Assembly (NCBI RefSeq): GCF_947179115.1
Contig: NZ_CAMXCI010000003.1
Coordinates: forward strand, 1 to 64,000
DNA length: 64,000 nucleotides
Origin: Commensalibacter papalotli
Lineage (GTDB): Bacteria; Pseudomonadota; Alphaproteobacteria; Acetobacterales; Acetobacteraceae
Reading direction: 5' to 3'
Of the stretch, positions 7,953-15,989 are shown one piece after another. The notes below the pieces were generated by a model that had not been told where the DNA came from, ran no database searches, and worked only from the letters and a program-made list of their open reading frames with translations. A program made the position numbers and the translations under genes. Within the stretch, counting starts at the first letter, position 1, and every line of letters starts with the position of its first letter.

Positions 7953-10610
7953 ATGGTAAGTCCTATTTCTTTATCAGTAACAGCAGTTGATAATGCAACA
8001 AAGATTTTTCAACAGGTCAATGCAAACATAGAACGTATGCAGGCCCCAGTTAAAAACCTGCAACGTGCTTTTGATAGGTTTTCTCAGCTATCAGGGATGA
8101 CACGATTAAATGAGGGTTTTTCCCGTGTGCGTGCATCAGCGACCTCTACCTTTCGGGTGATGGGACAAATAGCTCCTGTTTTGGGAACGATTACCAGTGC
8201 TGCAAGCATTGCAGGCATGGCAAGGCTTTCCACAAACTGGGCTAATTTTGGCAGCAACCTACAAACGACCGCCCAAAATCTAGGAATGTCTGCGTCCAAA
8301 CTGCAAGGCTGGCAAAACGGCGCGCGTTTAGCTGGAGTTTCTGCCGAGACCCTAACTTCATCAATGGCATCATTACAAGAAAATCTATGGAGTGCACGGG
8401 GCGGGCGTAATCCTCAATTTATTGCGAATATGAATGCAATGCATATTGCGATGAATAATGCTGATGGTTCTGCTCGTCCATTTGAAGCCATCATGGGGGA
8501 CGTTGCAAATGTTATTGCAAAAATCAAAAATCCAGCAGCACAAGCTACATTAGCCATGGCTGCTTTTGGGGCCTCTGGTAAAGCAATGTTGCCTTATCTG
8601 CGTGAAGGCGCTGCTGGTATGGAACGCTATCGCCGTGAAGCGATGAAATATGGGGTTATGAATGAGGATGGGGTAAAGGCGGCCAATCGATTAAGAGAGG
8701 CGCAAGCGGGATTAACACTATCGGTTGAGGGGTTTGGTAACTCCCTTGCACAATCAATAGAGCCAGTGTTAAGTCCCATTATTTCCAATATGGCTAATTG
8801 GATCGCGGTTAATCGTGATTGGGTTGCTGGGAATATTGCGAGTTATGTGCAGCAATTTTCAAATTATCTAAAATCAATCAACTGGCAACAAGTTTCAAAT
8901 GGCGTACAACAAGTTTGGAATTCTATTAAACAGTTCAGCCATACCGTACAAGAGAATATCGATAAGATCGGCGGTCTTAAAACCGTTCTTGAAGTTATTG
9001 CAGGTATTATTGGAGTCAGAGTTGTTGGCAGTGTCATGTCAACGATTGCGCCTTTTGCATCAATGGCGATGACGATTGGGAGACTCGTTGTTCCTATATT
9101 TGGGTCATTACTTGCAATTATGACCCCTGTTGGAATAGGCGTTGTTGCTGCGGGTGTGGCTATTGGCTTGGCTGCAAATTATATTTATAAACATTGGGAT
9201 AGCTTTAAGCCATATTGGGAAAAATTATGGTCTGGGGTTAAAACAGTTTGGGATATTTATATCAAAGCAATCCAAGTAATTTTAAAGCCTTTTATGGGGC
9301 TTGTGGGGATTATTCAAAAAAACTGGGAACCTTTAACGATTTTTTTTAGCGGAATGCTAGATGGTATCCAAAAAGTTTTTTATAATGCTTGTCAATATAT
9401 TGTGAATATTATCAGTAAAATTACATCTGCAGTTGATAAAGTCGGTAATGCGCTTGGTTTGACTAAAAAGCAAGCCGAGGATGTGTCAAATACGATGAAG
9501 ATACAACCTCCATCATCTGCAAGTTATACACCATCTGTGGAAGCTGTGGCGAATGATAATGCAGGGCCTGTTCAAGCTAAGGGTGGTAGCAGTTGGCTTG
9601 GGGGTTGGTTTTCTGGTGCGAATAAAGACAAGCCAAAGTCTGATGGTGAAAAGCAATTTAATCAAATGACGGGTAAAGTTGGCAGCTTTTTTTCGTCGAT
9701 GCAAAGCAAAGTTGATCAGGTAACAAAAGCTGCAACAACGCCTATGGCAACAAGCCAAGGGGGAGTTGGATCTAATATTGTCTCCTTTCCTGCAAAGCAG
9801 CAAACACAAGGAATTGTTGGAAAAACGCCTGCCTTTAATAATACGCTAAATGGGTATATTCAACAAGCTACTCAAGGAAGTCGTGTATCTGAAGCGCAGA
9901 TGAAAGCATTGATTATGACGGAAAGTGGTGGACGTATGGTTGGGAATAAAACCACCTCTGCGTTTGGTTTTACACAGCTTACCAATGCTGCGGCCAAAGA
10001 TATGGGGGTTGATAAATTCGATCCTTATCAAAATGTGTTGGGTGGACGTAAATATTACGAGCAAATGCTTAAAAAGGTAAATGGGAATTCTGTTGCTGCA
10101 TATGGGGCTTATCATGATGGTGGAAACAGCAAAGGGGTCAAACAATTTCTTGCCTCAGGGGGAATGGACCTTTCTGGGTTTTCATCAGAGGGCATGAAAG
10201 CCATGATGAATTTCCAAAAACATCTGGGATCGGCTAATAGTGGACAGCTACAATTTAATCAGGCGGTTCCTGCAGGTGCTATTCCACCAGGATTGACAGC
10301 GAATAATAATATTGCCCAGAACATGCCCAGCATGTCGAATATGGGGGCGATATCTCCAATTACGGTAAATTCTGGCTTGGGTCAACTTGACGGCGTGGGT
10401 GGTATGAATATTCCTTCGGCTTCAGCGGTTAATTTACCGACGTTCAACAATAATAACGCGTCCTCACAAAAATTATTATTGGAAATTGATATTAAGGGGA
10501 AACCTCAAGGAATGGACATCAATGCCAAAAGCCGTAGCTCTAACCTTACTGTGGAATCTATTCAATATCAACGTGCAATGGATCCTATAAAATCAGCGAG
10601 TGGATTTTAA
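7953..10610 (+). CDS. Tail tape measure protein with C-terminal lysozyme-like domain
   Basis: An 885-aa tape measure protein that sets tail length. It starts as a helical protein, has hydrophobic segments around residues 350-405 (near GGLKTVLEVIAGIIG and GIGVVAAGVAIGLAAN), and then a Ser/Gly-rich linker. About residues 625-750 form a lytic transglycosylase-like domain: Glu in LIMTESGGRMVG, then SAFGFTQLTNAAAKDMGV and AAYGAYHDGG. That domain probably opens peptidoglycan during injection. The last codons overlap the next gene by one base. Confidence 0.9.
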   Translation: MVSPISLSVTAVDNATKIFQQVNANIERMQAPVKNLQRAFDRFSQLSGMTRLNEGFSRVRASATSTFRVMGQIAPVLGTITSAASIAGMARLSTNWANFGSNLQTTAQNLGMSASKLQGWQNGARLAGVSAETLTSSMASLQENLWSARGGRNPQFIANMNAMHIAMNNADGSARPFEAIMGDVANVIAKIKNPAAQATLAMAAFGASGKAMLPYLREGAAGMERYRREAMKYGVMNEDGVKAANRLREAQAGLTLSVEGFGNSLAQSIEPVLSPIISNMANWIAVNRDWVAGNIASYVQQFSNYLKSINWQQVSNGVQQVWNSIKQFSHTVQENIDKIGGLKTVLEVIAGIIGVRVVGSVMSTIAPFASMAMTIGRLVVPIFGSLLAIMTPVGIGVVAAGVAIGLAANYIYKHWDSFKPYWEKLWSGVKTVWDIYIKAIQVILKPFMGLVGIIQKNWEPLTIFFSGMLDGIQKVFYNACQYIVNIISKITSAVDKVGNALGLTKKQAEDVSNTMKIQPPSSASYTPSVEAVANDNAGPVQAKGGSSWLGGWFSGANKDKPKSDGEKQFNQMTGKVGSFFSSMQSKVDQVTKAATTPMATSQGGVGSNIVSFPAKQQTQGIVGKTPAFNNTLNGYIQQATQGSRVSEAQMKALIMTESGGRMVGNKTTSAFGFTQLTNAAAKDMGVDKFDPYQNVLGGRKYYEQMLKKVNGNSVAAYGAYHDGGNSKGVKQFLASGGMDLSGFSSEGMKAMMNFQKHLGSANSGQLQFNQAVPAGAIPPGLTANNNIAQNMPSMSNMGAISPITVNSGLGQLDGVGGMNIPSASAVNLPTFNNNNASSQKLLLEIDIKGKPQGMDINAKSRSSNLTVESIQYQRAMDPIKSASGF

Positions 10611-11281
10611 TGCGAAAAGCATCTTTTAGAGGAGTTTCTTTTTGGGTTAATAGTAACGGTGGAGAAAATGGTCGTAAAACAGCCATCCACGAATATCCTA
10701 ACAAAGATCAAGTATGGGTAGAGGATTTGGGTCGTTCTCAAAGAAAATACCATATTCAAGGGTTTGTTTTGGGTGATGATTATATCATCCAAAGTAAGTT
10801 GCTGATTAATGCAGTCGAACAAGAAGGTCCAGGCAATTTAATCCATCCGACCTTTGGGATGTTAAAGGTTTCGATAACTAATTGCGGTTGGCGTCAGCCA
10901 GATAATTTACAAAATAAGATAGAGTTCAATTTTGATTGCATTGAATATAGCAATCCTGTTGCAGGTTTTATTACAGAACTAACTGGGTCTGTTATTGGGG
11001 ATTTATCGGATGCTTTATCTGATTCTGCGATTGGGGATTTTCTAAGTGATACGGTGCAACCCTTTAATCTTGGGATGATGGATAAAGCTGTTACAATCGC
11101 GAGTGATTGGGGGTCACAAGCAATCTTTCAAAGTACAGGAACAATTCCAATTGCAGCATTGGGTAATGTTGCAGCTTCTCAAATGGAAGATGCGTTGCTT
11201 AATTTAGCAACCAACAGAGATCAATTAATCAAGGCTGTTAAAGTTATTAATCCAGATTTTGATATGAACGGGATATATTAA
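10610..11281 (+). CDS. Mu gpN-like tail/DNA-circularisation protein, N-terminal half
   Basis: A 223-aa protein whose first 95 residues match the DNA_circ_N type domain of Mu gpN (FRGVSFWVNSNGGENGRK, then an EYPNKD...VEDLGR pattern). In Mu, gpN is a baseplate-hub protein of nearly 500 aa. Here the protein stops at 223 aa and the rest of the family's usual sequence appears to be the next gene in another frame. It overlaps the tape-measure stop by one base. Confidence 0.75.
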   Translation: MRKASFRGVSFWVNSNGGENGRKTAIHEYPNKDQVWVEDLGRSQRKYHIQGFVLGDDYIIQSKLLINAVEQEGPGNLIHPTFGMLKVSITNCGWRQPDNLQNKIEFNFDCIEYSNPVAGFITELTGSVIGDLSDALSDSAIGDFLSDTVQPFNLGMMDKAVTIASDWGSQAIFQSTGTIPIAALGNVAASQMEDALLNLATNRDQLIKAVKVINPDFDMNGIY

Positions 11282-11282
11282 C

Positions 11283-11846
11283 ATGGCCACACCCTATGAA
11301 TTTGCAAAATCTATTATAGATTTACCAAACATTTTACTAGAATTCTCTGATGATCCAAAAACACAAATGGATTTGATTTTTCCTTTATGTAACTATCAAG
11401 TTTCTATAGTACCAACATCAGCACCTTTGGGACAGTCTGAAAATAATTTAATCAAAGCAACATCTGCCATTTGTCGAAGAGCAGCTCTTACAGGCCTTTG
11501 TAAAGCGATTGCAAATTGGCAAGCCGACAGTTGGGATGAAGTGTTAGATGTACGTGCCAAAGTTTCAAAATTATTTAATAATGAAATTCTCATAGCAACT
11601 GATGATAAAAATATGCAAACCGTAAATGCGTTACGCACACTAAGGGCAAAAGTTTTAGAATGTTTAATGAATGCTGCGGGGTCTGTTCCTCATTTGCGTA
11701 CGGTGACCCGAACAGCAACTTTGCCAGCTTTACAGCTTGCACAACAATTATATGCTGATGGTAATAGAGCATCGGAGTTGATTAAACGTGTTAAACCTGT
11801 TCATCCAGCCTTTATGCCAACAGAAATAGAGGTTTTGAGCTCATGA
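11283..11846 (+). CDS. gpN-like protein, C-terminal half (split gene)
   Basis: A 187-aa protein beginning one base after the previous stop. Its C-terminus (LPALQLAQQLYADGNRASEL followed by VKPVHPAFMPTEIEVLS) follows the pattern seen at the C-terminus of full-length gpN-like proteins, so this is probably the second half of gpN, encoded separately. It has its own ATG and may be a functional two-chain form. It overlaps the gpP-like gene by 4 bases. Confidence 0.55.
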   Translation: MATPYEFAKSIIDLPNILLEFSDDPKTQMDLIFPLCNYQVSIVPTSAPLGQSENNLIKATSAICRRAALTGLCKAIANWQADSWDEVLDVRAKVSKLFNNEILIATDDKNMQTVNALRTLRAKVLECLMNAAGSVPHLRTVTRTATLPALQLAQQLYADGNRASELIKRVKPVHPAFMPTEIEVLSS

Positions 11847-13030
11847 GTATTGGATCAACAATTACCGATATATTTTCTTTAAGTAATGCAAAAATCAATG
11901 ATGTAACCATTGATGTCAATAACAAACGATTATCAGGAATCAATGATGTAACCATTGATGTCAATAACAAACGATTATCAGGTTGGACACGGGTATCTAT
12001 TCGTCGAGGAATAGAGATCATGCCTTCGACTTTTGAGTTGGAATGTACAGAGCCATCCGATACCCATAGTGCTTTGCCAGAAGGGGCAGATTGTGTCATT
12101 CGTATTGGTGGTCAAGCTGTAATCACAGGTTATATTTTAACCGTGACACGCAGGTTAAGTGCCAGTGAACATATTTTGTCGGTTCAAGGGACGTCAAAAA
12201 CAACAGATTTATGCGAATGCTCGGCAAAGTTTCAAACTTATCAATTTAACAATATCCCTGTGATAGAATTAATTAAAGCGATTTGTAAGCCTTATGGAAT
12301 TGGCGTGAAAACAATTGGTGCTGTTGATAATATCGTTATTCCGAAATTTTCGGTTATTTTAACCGAAACAGGGTATGAAATTATTGACCGTATGACCCGT
12401 GCTGCGGCCTTGTTATTTTATGATGACACAGATGGAAATATTATTGTCAGTAAAGTTGGCTCTGAGACGGCAGCATCTGGTTTTGTGGAAGGGAAAAATG
12501 TAGAGGAGGCCTCGGTCAGGCGTTCGTTGTCAGGACGGTTCAGTGCGGTTACAATGATTTTGCAAACGACTTCTCCTTTGGCGGCAATGCCAGGTGAAGA
12601 TACGCAAATATCTCAACAAATGAACGATTTAACCGTGGGAAAAGATGCGATTGATCCAATGGTTAAACGCTATCGGCCTTTATTAATTTCTGCGGAAATG
12701 GGGGATGCTGGTTATATAGTTTCTCAACAACGTGCCCAATGGGAGGTTAATCGCAGATTTGGCAGGTCTCAGTCCGTGCAAATTATTACCGATAGTTGGC
12801 GGGATCAAAGCGGGAAATTATGGACACCCAACACACTGGCACCGATTTCCCTGCCAATATTAAAGGTGAATACAACCAATAAACTGTTAATCAGCGAAAC
12901 AGTGTTCAGACTGGGTAACGATGGCACTCATGCAGAAATCACTTTGATGCCTGCCGAAGCCTTTATGCCTCAACCTATTGTCTTGAACGCTGCCAATAGT
13001 GGTGTCGTGCAGGCTATGGCTGAGGGATAA
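11843..13030 (+). CDS. Baseplate hub protein (Mu gpP / gp44-like)
   Basis: A 395-aa hub protein in the place of Mu gpP. The N-terminal part (WTRVSIRRGIEIMPSTFEL, residues about 47-65) is the conserved beta-domain entry of this family. The following VIRIGGQAVITGYI and later DRMTRAAALLFYDDTDGNI are also typical. Residues 18-47 contain two identical 15-residue copies of INDVTIDVNNKRLSG from a perfect 45-bp tandem duplication, just before the conserved WTRV entry. The gene ends before the 250-bp stretch that holds an opposite-strand lipoprotein gene. Confidence 0.8.
   Translation: MSIGSTITDIFSLSNAKINDVTIDVNNKRLSGINDVTIDVNNKRLSGWTRVSIRRGIEIMPSTFELECTEPSDTHSALPEGADCVIRIGGQAVITGYILTVTRRLSASEHILSVQGTSKTTDLCECSAKFQTYQFNNIPVIELIKAICKPYGIGVKTIGAVDNIVIPKFSVILTETGYEIIDRMTRAAALLFYDDTDGNIIVSKVGSETAASGFVEGKNVEEASVRRSLSGRFSAVTMILQTTSPLAAMPGEDTQISQQMNDLTVGKDAIDPMVKRYRPLLISAEMGDAGYIVSQQRAQWEVNRRFGRSQSVQIITDSWRDQSGKLWTPNTLAPISLPILKVNTTNKLLISETVFRLGNDGTHAEITLMPAEAFMPQPIVLNAANSGVVQAMAEG
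11893..11982 (+). repeat. Perfect 45-bp tandem duplication inside the gpP-like gene
   Basis: Copies 11893-11937 and 11938-11982 are identical base for base and in frame, adding 15 residues to the N-terminal region of the hub protein. Identity over synonymous sites implies a recent event (inference). Confidence 0.95.
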
Positions 13031-13040
13031 TTTTTTAAGG

Positions 13041-13163
13041 TTATTTGTTTTTTGCAGCTTCGTCCATTAGTAATTTTGTTGCCGAATTGCCAATTAAATT
13101 CCAATCTGCACCTGTGCAACTTGTTAAACTTAATGAAAACAATAAATAGAAAATTTTTTTCAT
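13041..13163 (-). CDS. Small lipoprotein, reversed in the baseplate operon
   Basis: A 40-aa frame on the minus strand starting at the ATG whose first base is 13163. It encodes a Lys-rich start (MKKIFYLLFS), a hydrophobic stretch and a lipobox SLTSC with Cys16 as lipid-attachment site, leaving a mature peptide of about 25 residues. It lies in the only sizeable gap of the tail operon, opposite in direction to all neighbours, followed by an intrinsic terminator on the plus strand. This is the arrangement of a phage moron expressed by the lysogen. A possible role is superinfection exclusion or surface modification, but nothing in the sequence proves it. No strong Shine-Dalgarno is visible. Confidence 0.6.
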   Translation of the reverse strand: MKKIFYLLFSLSLTSCTGADWNLIGNSATKLLMDEAAKNK

Positions 13164-13269
13164 AGAGAAATTCTTTATTAAATATTTATATAATGAATTT
13201 TTTATCCCAAAAATATGAACTATTTAAGTCAAAACTATAATCATTAAAAGATATTTTATAAATTATACA

Positions 13270-13295
13270 ACCACCCCAAGCGGGTGGTTTTTTTT
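13270..13295 (+). terminator. Intrinsic terminator directly before the gp45-like gene
   Basis: A 7-bp perfect stem ACCACCC/GGGTGGT with a 5-base loop, followed by eight T. It reads on the plus strand and ends 9 bases before the next start codon, so rightward tail transcription must pass it by antitermination or restart after it. Confidence 0.8.
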
Positions 13296-13304
13296 GGAAA
13301 AATC

Positions 13305-13844
13305 ATGGCGGATGATAGTCGAACAGCAGCCACGCGTATTCATATGTCGATGGGGATTGGTCGGATAACCAAAGGTGTGCAGCAAGGACAAAATACCCCC
13401 TCGCTACAGGCATGTTTTGCAGGGAATGAGCAACGGGATAATATTTACTTTATGCAGCACTATGGTTTTGCCAGCATGCCTGTGGTTGGGGCGGATGTGA
13501 CTGTCAGTTTTCAATCAGGAGATCGGAACAAAGGGGTGGTGGTTGCCTCGAACGATCAACGTTATCGTATAAAAACCCTTAAAGATGGCGAGGTTGCGAT
13601 TTATCACAAATCAGGATCTTCGGTCATTTTAAAAGAGGATGGTTCAATTGAAATGAATGCAAGCAATAAAAAAATGATCATTAACAGTGACGTGCAAATT
13701 AAAGGAGATATGACTGTAACCAAAAATGTGAATGCTCAGAATATGAAAGCCTATGATGATGTAAAGGCGGGGTCAATTAGTCTAAAATCACATCAACATC
13801 CCAAAGGGTATAATAATAGCTCTACAGGTGAACCCACATCATGA
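13305..13844 (+). CDS. Baseplate assembly protein (Mu gp45-like, spike family)
   Basis: A 179-aa protein. The ATG at 13305 is preferred over a GTG at 13284 because the latter lies inside a terminator stem, while GGAAA precedes 13305. It belongs to the Mu gp45 / baseplate V spike family: an N-terminal OB-like part (MGIGRITKGVQQGQNTPSLQ), then FGFASMPVVGADV-type segment, and a repetitive beta-helical C-terminus (KHSGSSVILKEDGSIEMNAS-like strands with alternating Asn/Lys). It forms the membrane-piercing spike. It overlaps the next gene by 4 bases. Confidence 0.8.
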   Translation: MADDSRTAATRIHMSMGIGRITKGVQQGQNTPSLQACFAGNEQRDNIYFMQHYGFASMPVVGADVTVSFQSGDRNKGVVVASNDQRYRIKTLKDGEVAIYHKSGSSVILKEDGSIEMNASNKKMIINSDVQIKGDMTVTKNVNAQNMKAYDDVKAGSISLKSHQHPKGYNNSSTGEPTS

Positions 13845-14323
13845 CCGAAATCAAAGATATTGGTATTGTCTGGAGCAATGATACAGGTAAGGGCGAATGG
13901 CATATTAAGAATGGTGACATTGCCACAGATCATGCGCTGTACAGCGCTGTTATGGTTTCGCTTTTTTCTGATCGTGTGGCACCTTTGGAACCCTCACAAA
14001 AAGAAAAGAACGCTGCTATTGGAAAAATAGATGGGGATCGACGTGGTTGGTGGGGGGATATGTTGCGTACAGAACCGATTGGATCACGCTTGTGGCAATT
14101 AACCCGCGCGGTCAAAGCAGATCGCACCTCTATCACAGCTTTGGCACAAGATATGATTTATGAGGCCCTTTCTTGGATGACAGAAGACGGATTGGTCAAC
14201 GCGATTAATGTCGAGGTCAGCTGGATCAAATCAGGATTATTAGGATTTAAAATAGAATTAATAGAACCCAGACAATATAACCCCAAAGTCTTCTTATTTT
14301 CTTGGGCGTGGGAGGGAGTATAA
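13841..14323 (+). CDS. Baseplate protein, Mu gp46 family
   Basis: A 160-aa protein of the phage GP46 family, a baseplate wedge component. The family features are DIATDHALYSAVMVSLFSDR near residue 27, GWWGD at about residue 68, then RLWQLTRAVKAD and ALSWM. It sits between gp45-like and gp47-like genes, the usual Mu order. Start overlaps upstream (ATGA) and stop overlaps downstream (TAATG), indicating tight translational coupling. Confidence 0.88.
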   Translation: MTEIKDIGIVWSNDTGKGEWHIKNGDIATDHALYSAVMVSLFSDRVAPLEPSQKEKNAAIGKIDGDRRGWWGDMLRTEPIGSRLWQLTRAVKADRTSITALAQDMIYEALSWMTEDGLVNAINVEVSWIKSGLLGFKIELIEPRQYNPKVFLFSWAWEGV

Positions 14324-15429
14324 TGTCTTTTAAGATACCAATATTAAGTGAGTTGAACGAACAAACACAACAGGATATTATCAATGCAGGTATTCCTGGA
14401 ATTGATATAACATTAAAAAACTCAGTGATTGGCACGCTCGGATCAGTGCAAGCAGGGATTTCTTGGCAGCATTATGAATTTTTAGATTATATTGCCAAAC
14501 AAGCCGTACCTTGGACAGCAACAGATGAATATTTAGCAGGCTGGGGTGAATTAAAAAATACCAACCAGAAAGCCCCAACTAAAGCCACGGCAACCGTTCA
14601 ATTCAGCACGCTTGATGGAATTATTATTCCTAAAGGAACTATTATTAAACGTCCTGATGGGTGGAGTTATGTGACCTTAGCGGATAGCATAAATAATCAA
14701 GCCCTCATTCAATCCGTTGATTCAGGATCTAAGGGTAATGCTGGTCAAGGGATCAACTTAACTTTGGGTAATGCGTTGGCGGGTGTTGATGCTAAAGTAA
14801 CTGCTTTAACGTCTATTACGGGTGGTGCAGACCTTGAGGAGCAAGAGGCATACCGCCAGCGTGTTATAGAGGCCTATCGTATATCTGGCTCTGTAGGTAG
14901 AGAGCAAGAATATATTCTATGGGCGAAATCTGTTTCTCAAGTTTCTCGTGCATGGATAGGACGTAATGGGTTTGGAATTGGCACGGTCATTATCTGGATT
15001 ATGTGTGATGATGCCAATATTTCCAATAATGGCTTTCCAGTTGGTACAGATGGATCAGCAACAAAAGAATATCGCTATAATATTGCCAGTGGGGATCAAT
15101 TAGCTGTTGCCAACTATATATGGCAAAAACAGCCTGTCACGGCTTTGATTATTGTTTGTTCACCCATTGCGATGCCTGTTGATTTTGTTGTTACTGATTT
15201 GGGTGTGAGCAATACCATTGAAAATCAAAACACAATTAAGGCAGCTTTAATAGATATGTTTCATAGGGAGGCAGTGCCAGGATCACAATTACATCCGAGT
15301 TCTTGGGAAAGAGCAATTGGATCAGTTTCTTCTGTAGCTCATTATAATATTGTCAGTCCTACACAAGCCATTATTCCTTTGAGTAAGGGACATTTGCCTA
15401 TTTTAGGAAAAGTGACGTTTAAATCATGA
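14323..15429 (+). CDS. Baseplate J-like wedge protein (Mu gp47-like)
   Basis: A 368-aa baseplate J family protein, a wedge component linking hub and fibres. The start at 14323 (overlapping the preceding stop) is chosen over an in-frame start at 14302. Family features: WTATDEYLAGWGELK (about 62-76), ATATVQFSTLDG with IIPKGTIIKRPDG, then LEEQEAYRQRVIEAYR and GREQEYILWAKSV. It overlaps the gp48-like gene by 4 bases. Confidence 0.9.
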   Translation: MSFKIPILSELNEQTQQDIINAGIPGIDITLKNSVIGTLGSVQAGISWQHYEFLDYIAKQAVPWTATDEYLAGWGELKNTNQKAPTKATATVQFSTLDGIIIPKGTIIKRPDGWSYVTLADSINNQALIQSVDSGSKGNAGQGINLTLGNALAGVDAKVTALTSITGGADLEEQEAYRQRVIEAYRISGSVGREQEYILWAKSVSQVSRAWIGRNGFGIGTVIIWIMCDDANISNNGFPVGTDGSATKEYRYNIASGDQLAVANYIWQKQPVTALIIVCSPIAMPVDFVVTDLGVSNTIENQNTIKAALIDMFHREAVPGSQLHPSSWERAIGSVSSVAHYNIVSPTQAIIPLSKGHLPILGKVTFKS

Positions 15430-15971
15430 TTCCACATTACACTAGTAAAAATTTCAGAGATGCTTTACTCAACCTTTTGCCTATGGGACCTATATGGTCA
15501 AGGGAAGAAGGCGGTATGATTTGGGTATGGGCAACTATTATTGGTAAAAGTTATGAACGTAACAGTGATCGTGCGATTGATCTGTTAAAAGTTTCCTTTC
15601 CTGCCACAGCTACGGAATTAATTACAGAATGGGAAAACACGGTTGGGCTTCCTGATTCATGTGTTGGCCCTGTTGAGGATATTTCTGTTCGTCAAATGTT
15701 GGTTGTGGATCGTTTAGTATCCTCTGTAGAAAGTTCTATTGAGTTTTATATTGAGTATGCCAAAAAATATTTTGGGATCAATATTATCATTGATCAATAT
15801 TCTCCATTTCGTTTTGGTACGTCTTTTAACAAACCTTTTGGTTATGAAGAATGGTCGCATACGTGGCGTATAAGATCAGATCAAGAATTAGGGTTTTTAC
15901 ATTGCATATTCAGCCGTATTGCTCCTGCACATACATGGATATTATTCGGCCCATATGTTAACGAGCTATAG
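15426..15971 (+). CDS. Tail protein of the gp48 / YmfQ (DUF2313) family
   Basis: A 181-aa protein that in Mu-type phages connects baseplate to tail fibre. It has the family opening LLNLLPMGPIWSREEGG and the central SFPATATELITEWENTVGLP segment, followed by a beta-rich C-terminal half. It closes the baseplate module; the fibre zone begins 19 bases later. Confidence 0.88.
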   Translation: MIPHYTSKNFRDALLNLLPMGPIWSREEGGMIWVWATIIGKSYERNSDRAIDLLKVSFPATATELITEWENTVGLPDSCVGPVEDISVRQMLVVDRLVSSVESSIEFYIEYAKKYFGINIIIDQYSPFRFGTSFNKPFGYEEWSHTWRIRSDQELGFLHCIFSRIAPAHTWILFGPYVNEL

Positions 15972-15989
15972 TTTTAAAGAGAGAGTTAA

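Noticed and set aside
11893..11982. Direct repeats considered as CRISPR or integration sites
   Set aside because: There are only two copies, with no spacer, and they lie within coding sequence; a simple duplication explains them. No CRISPR array is present in the window.
13164..13269. A promoter for the reversed lipoprotein gene
   Set aside because: A TTGACT and several AT-rich boxes exist, but no pair has acceptable spacing, so I do not list one.
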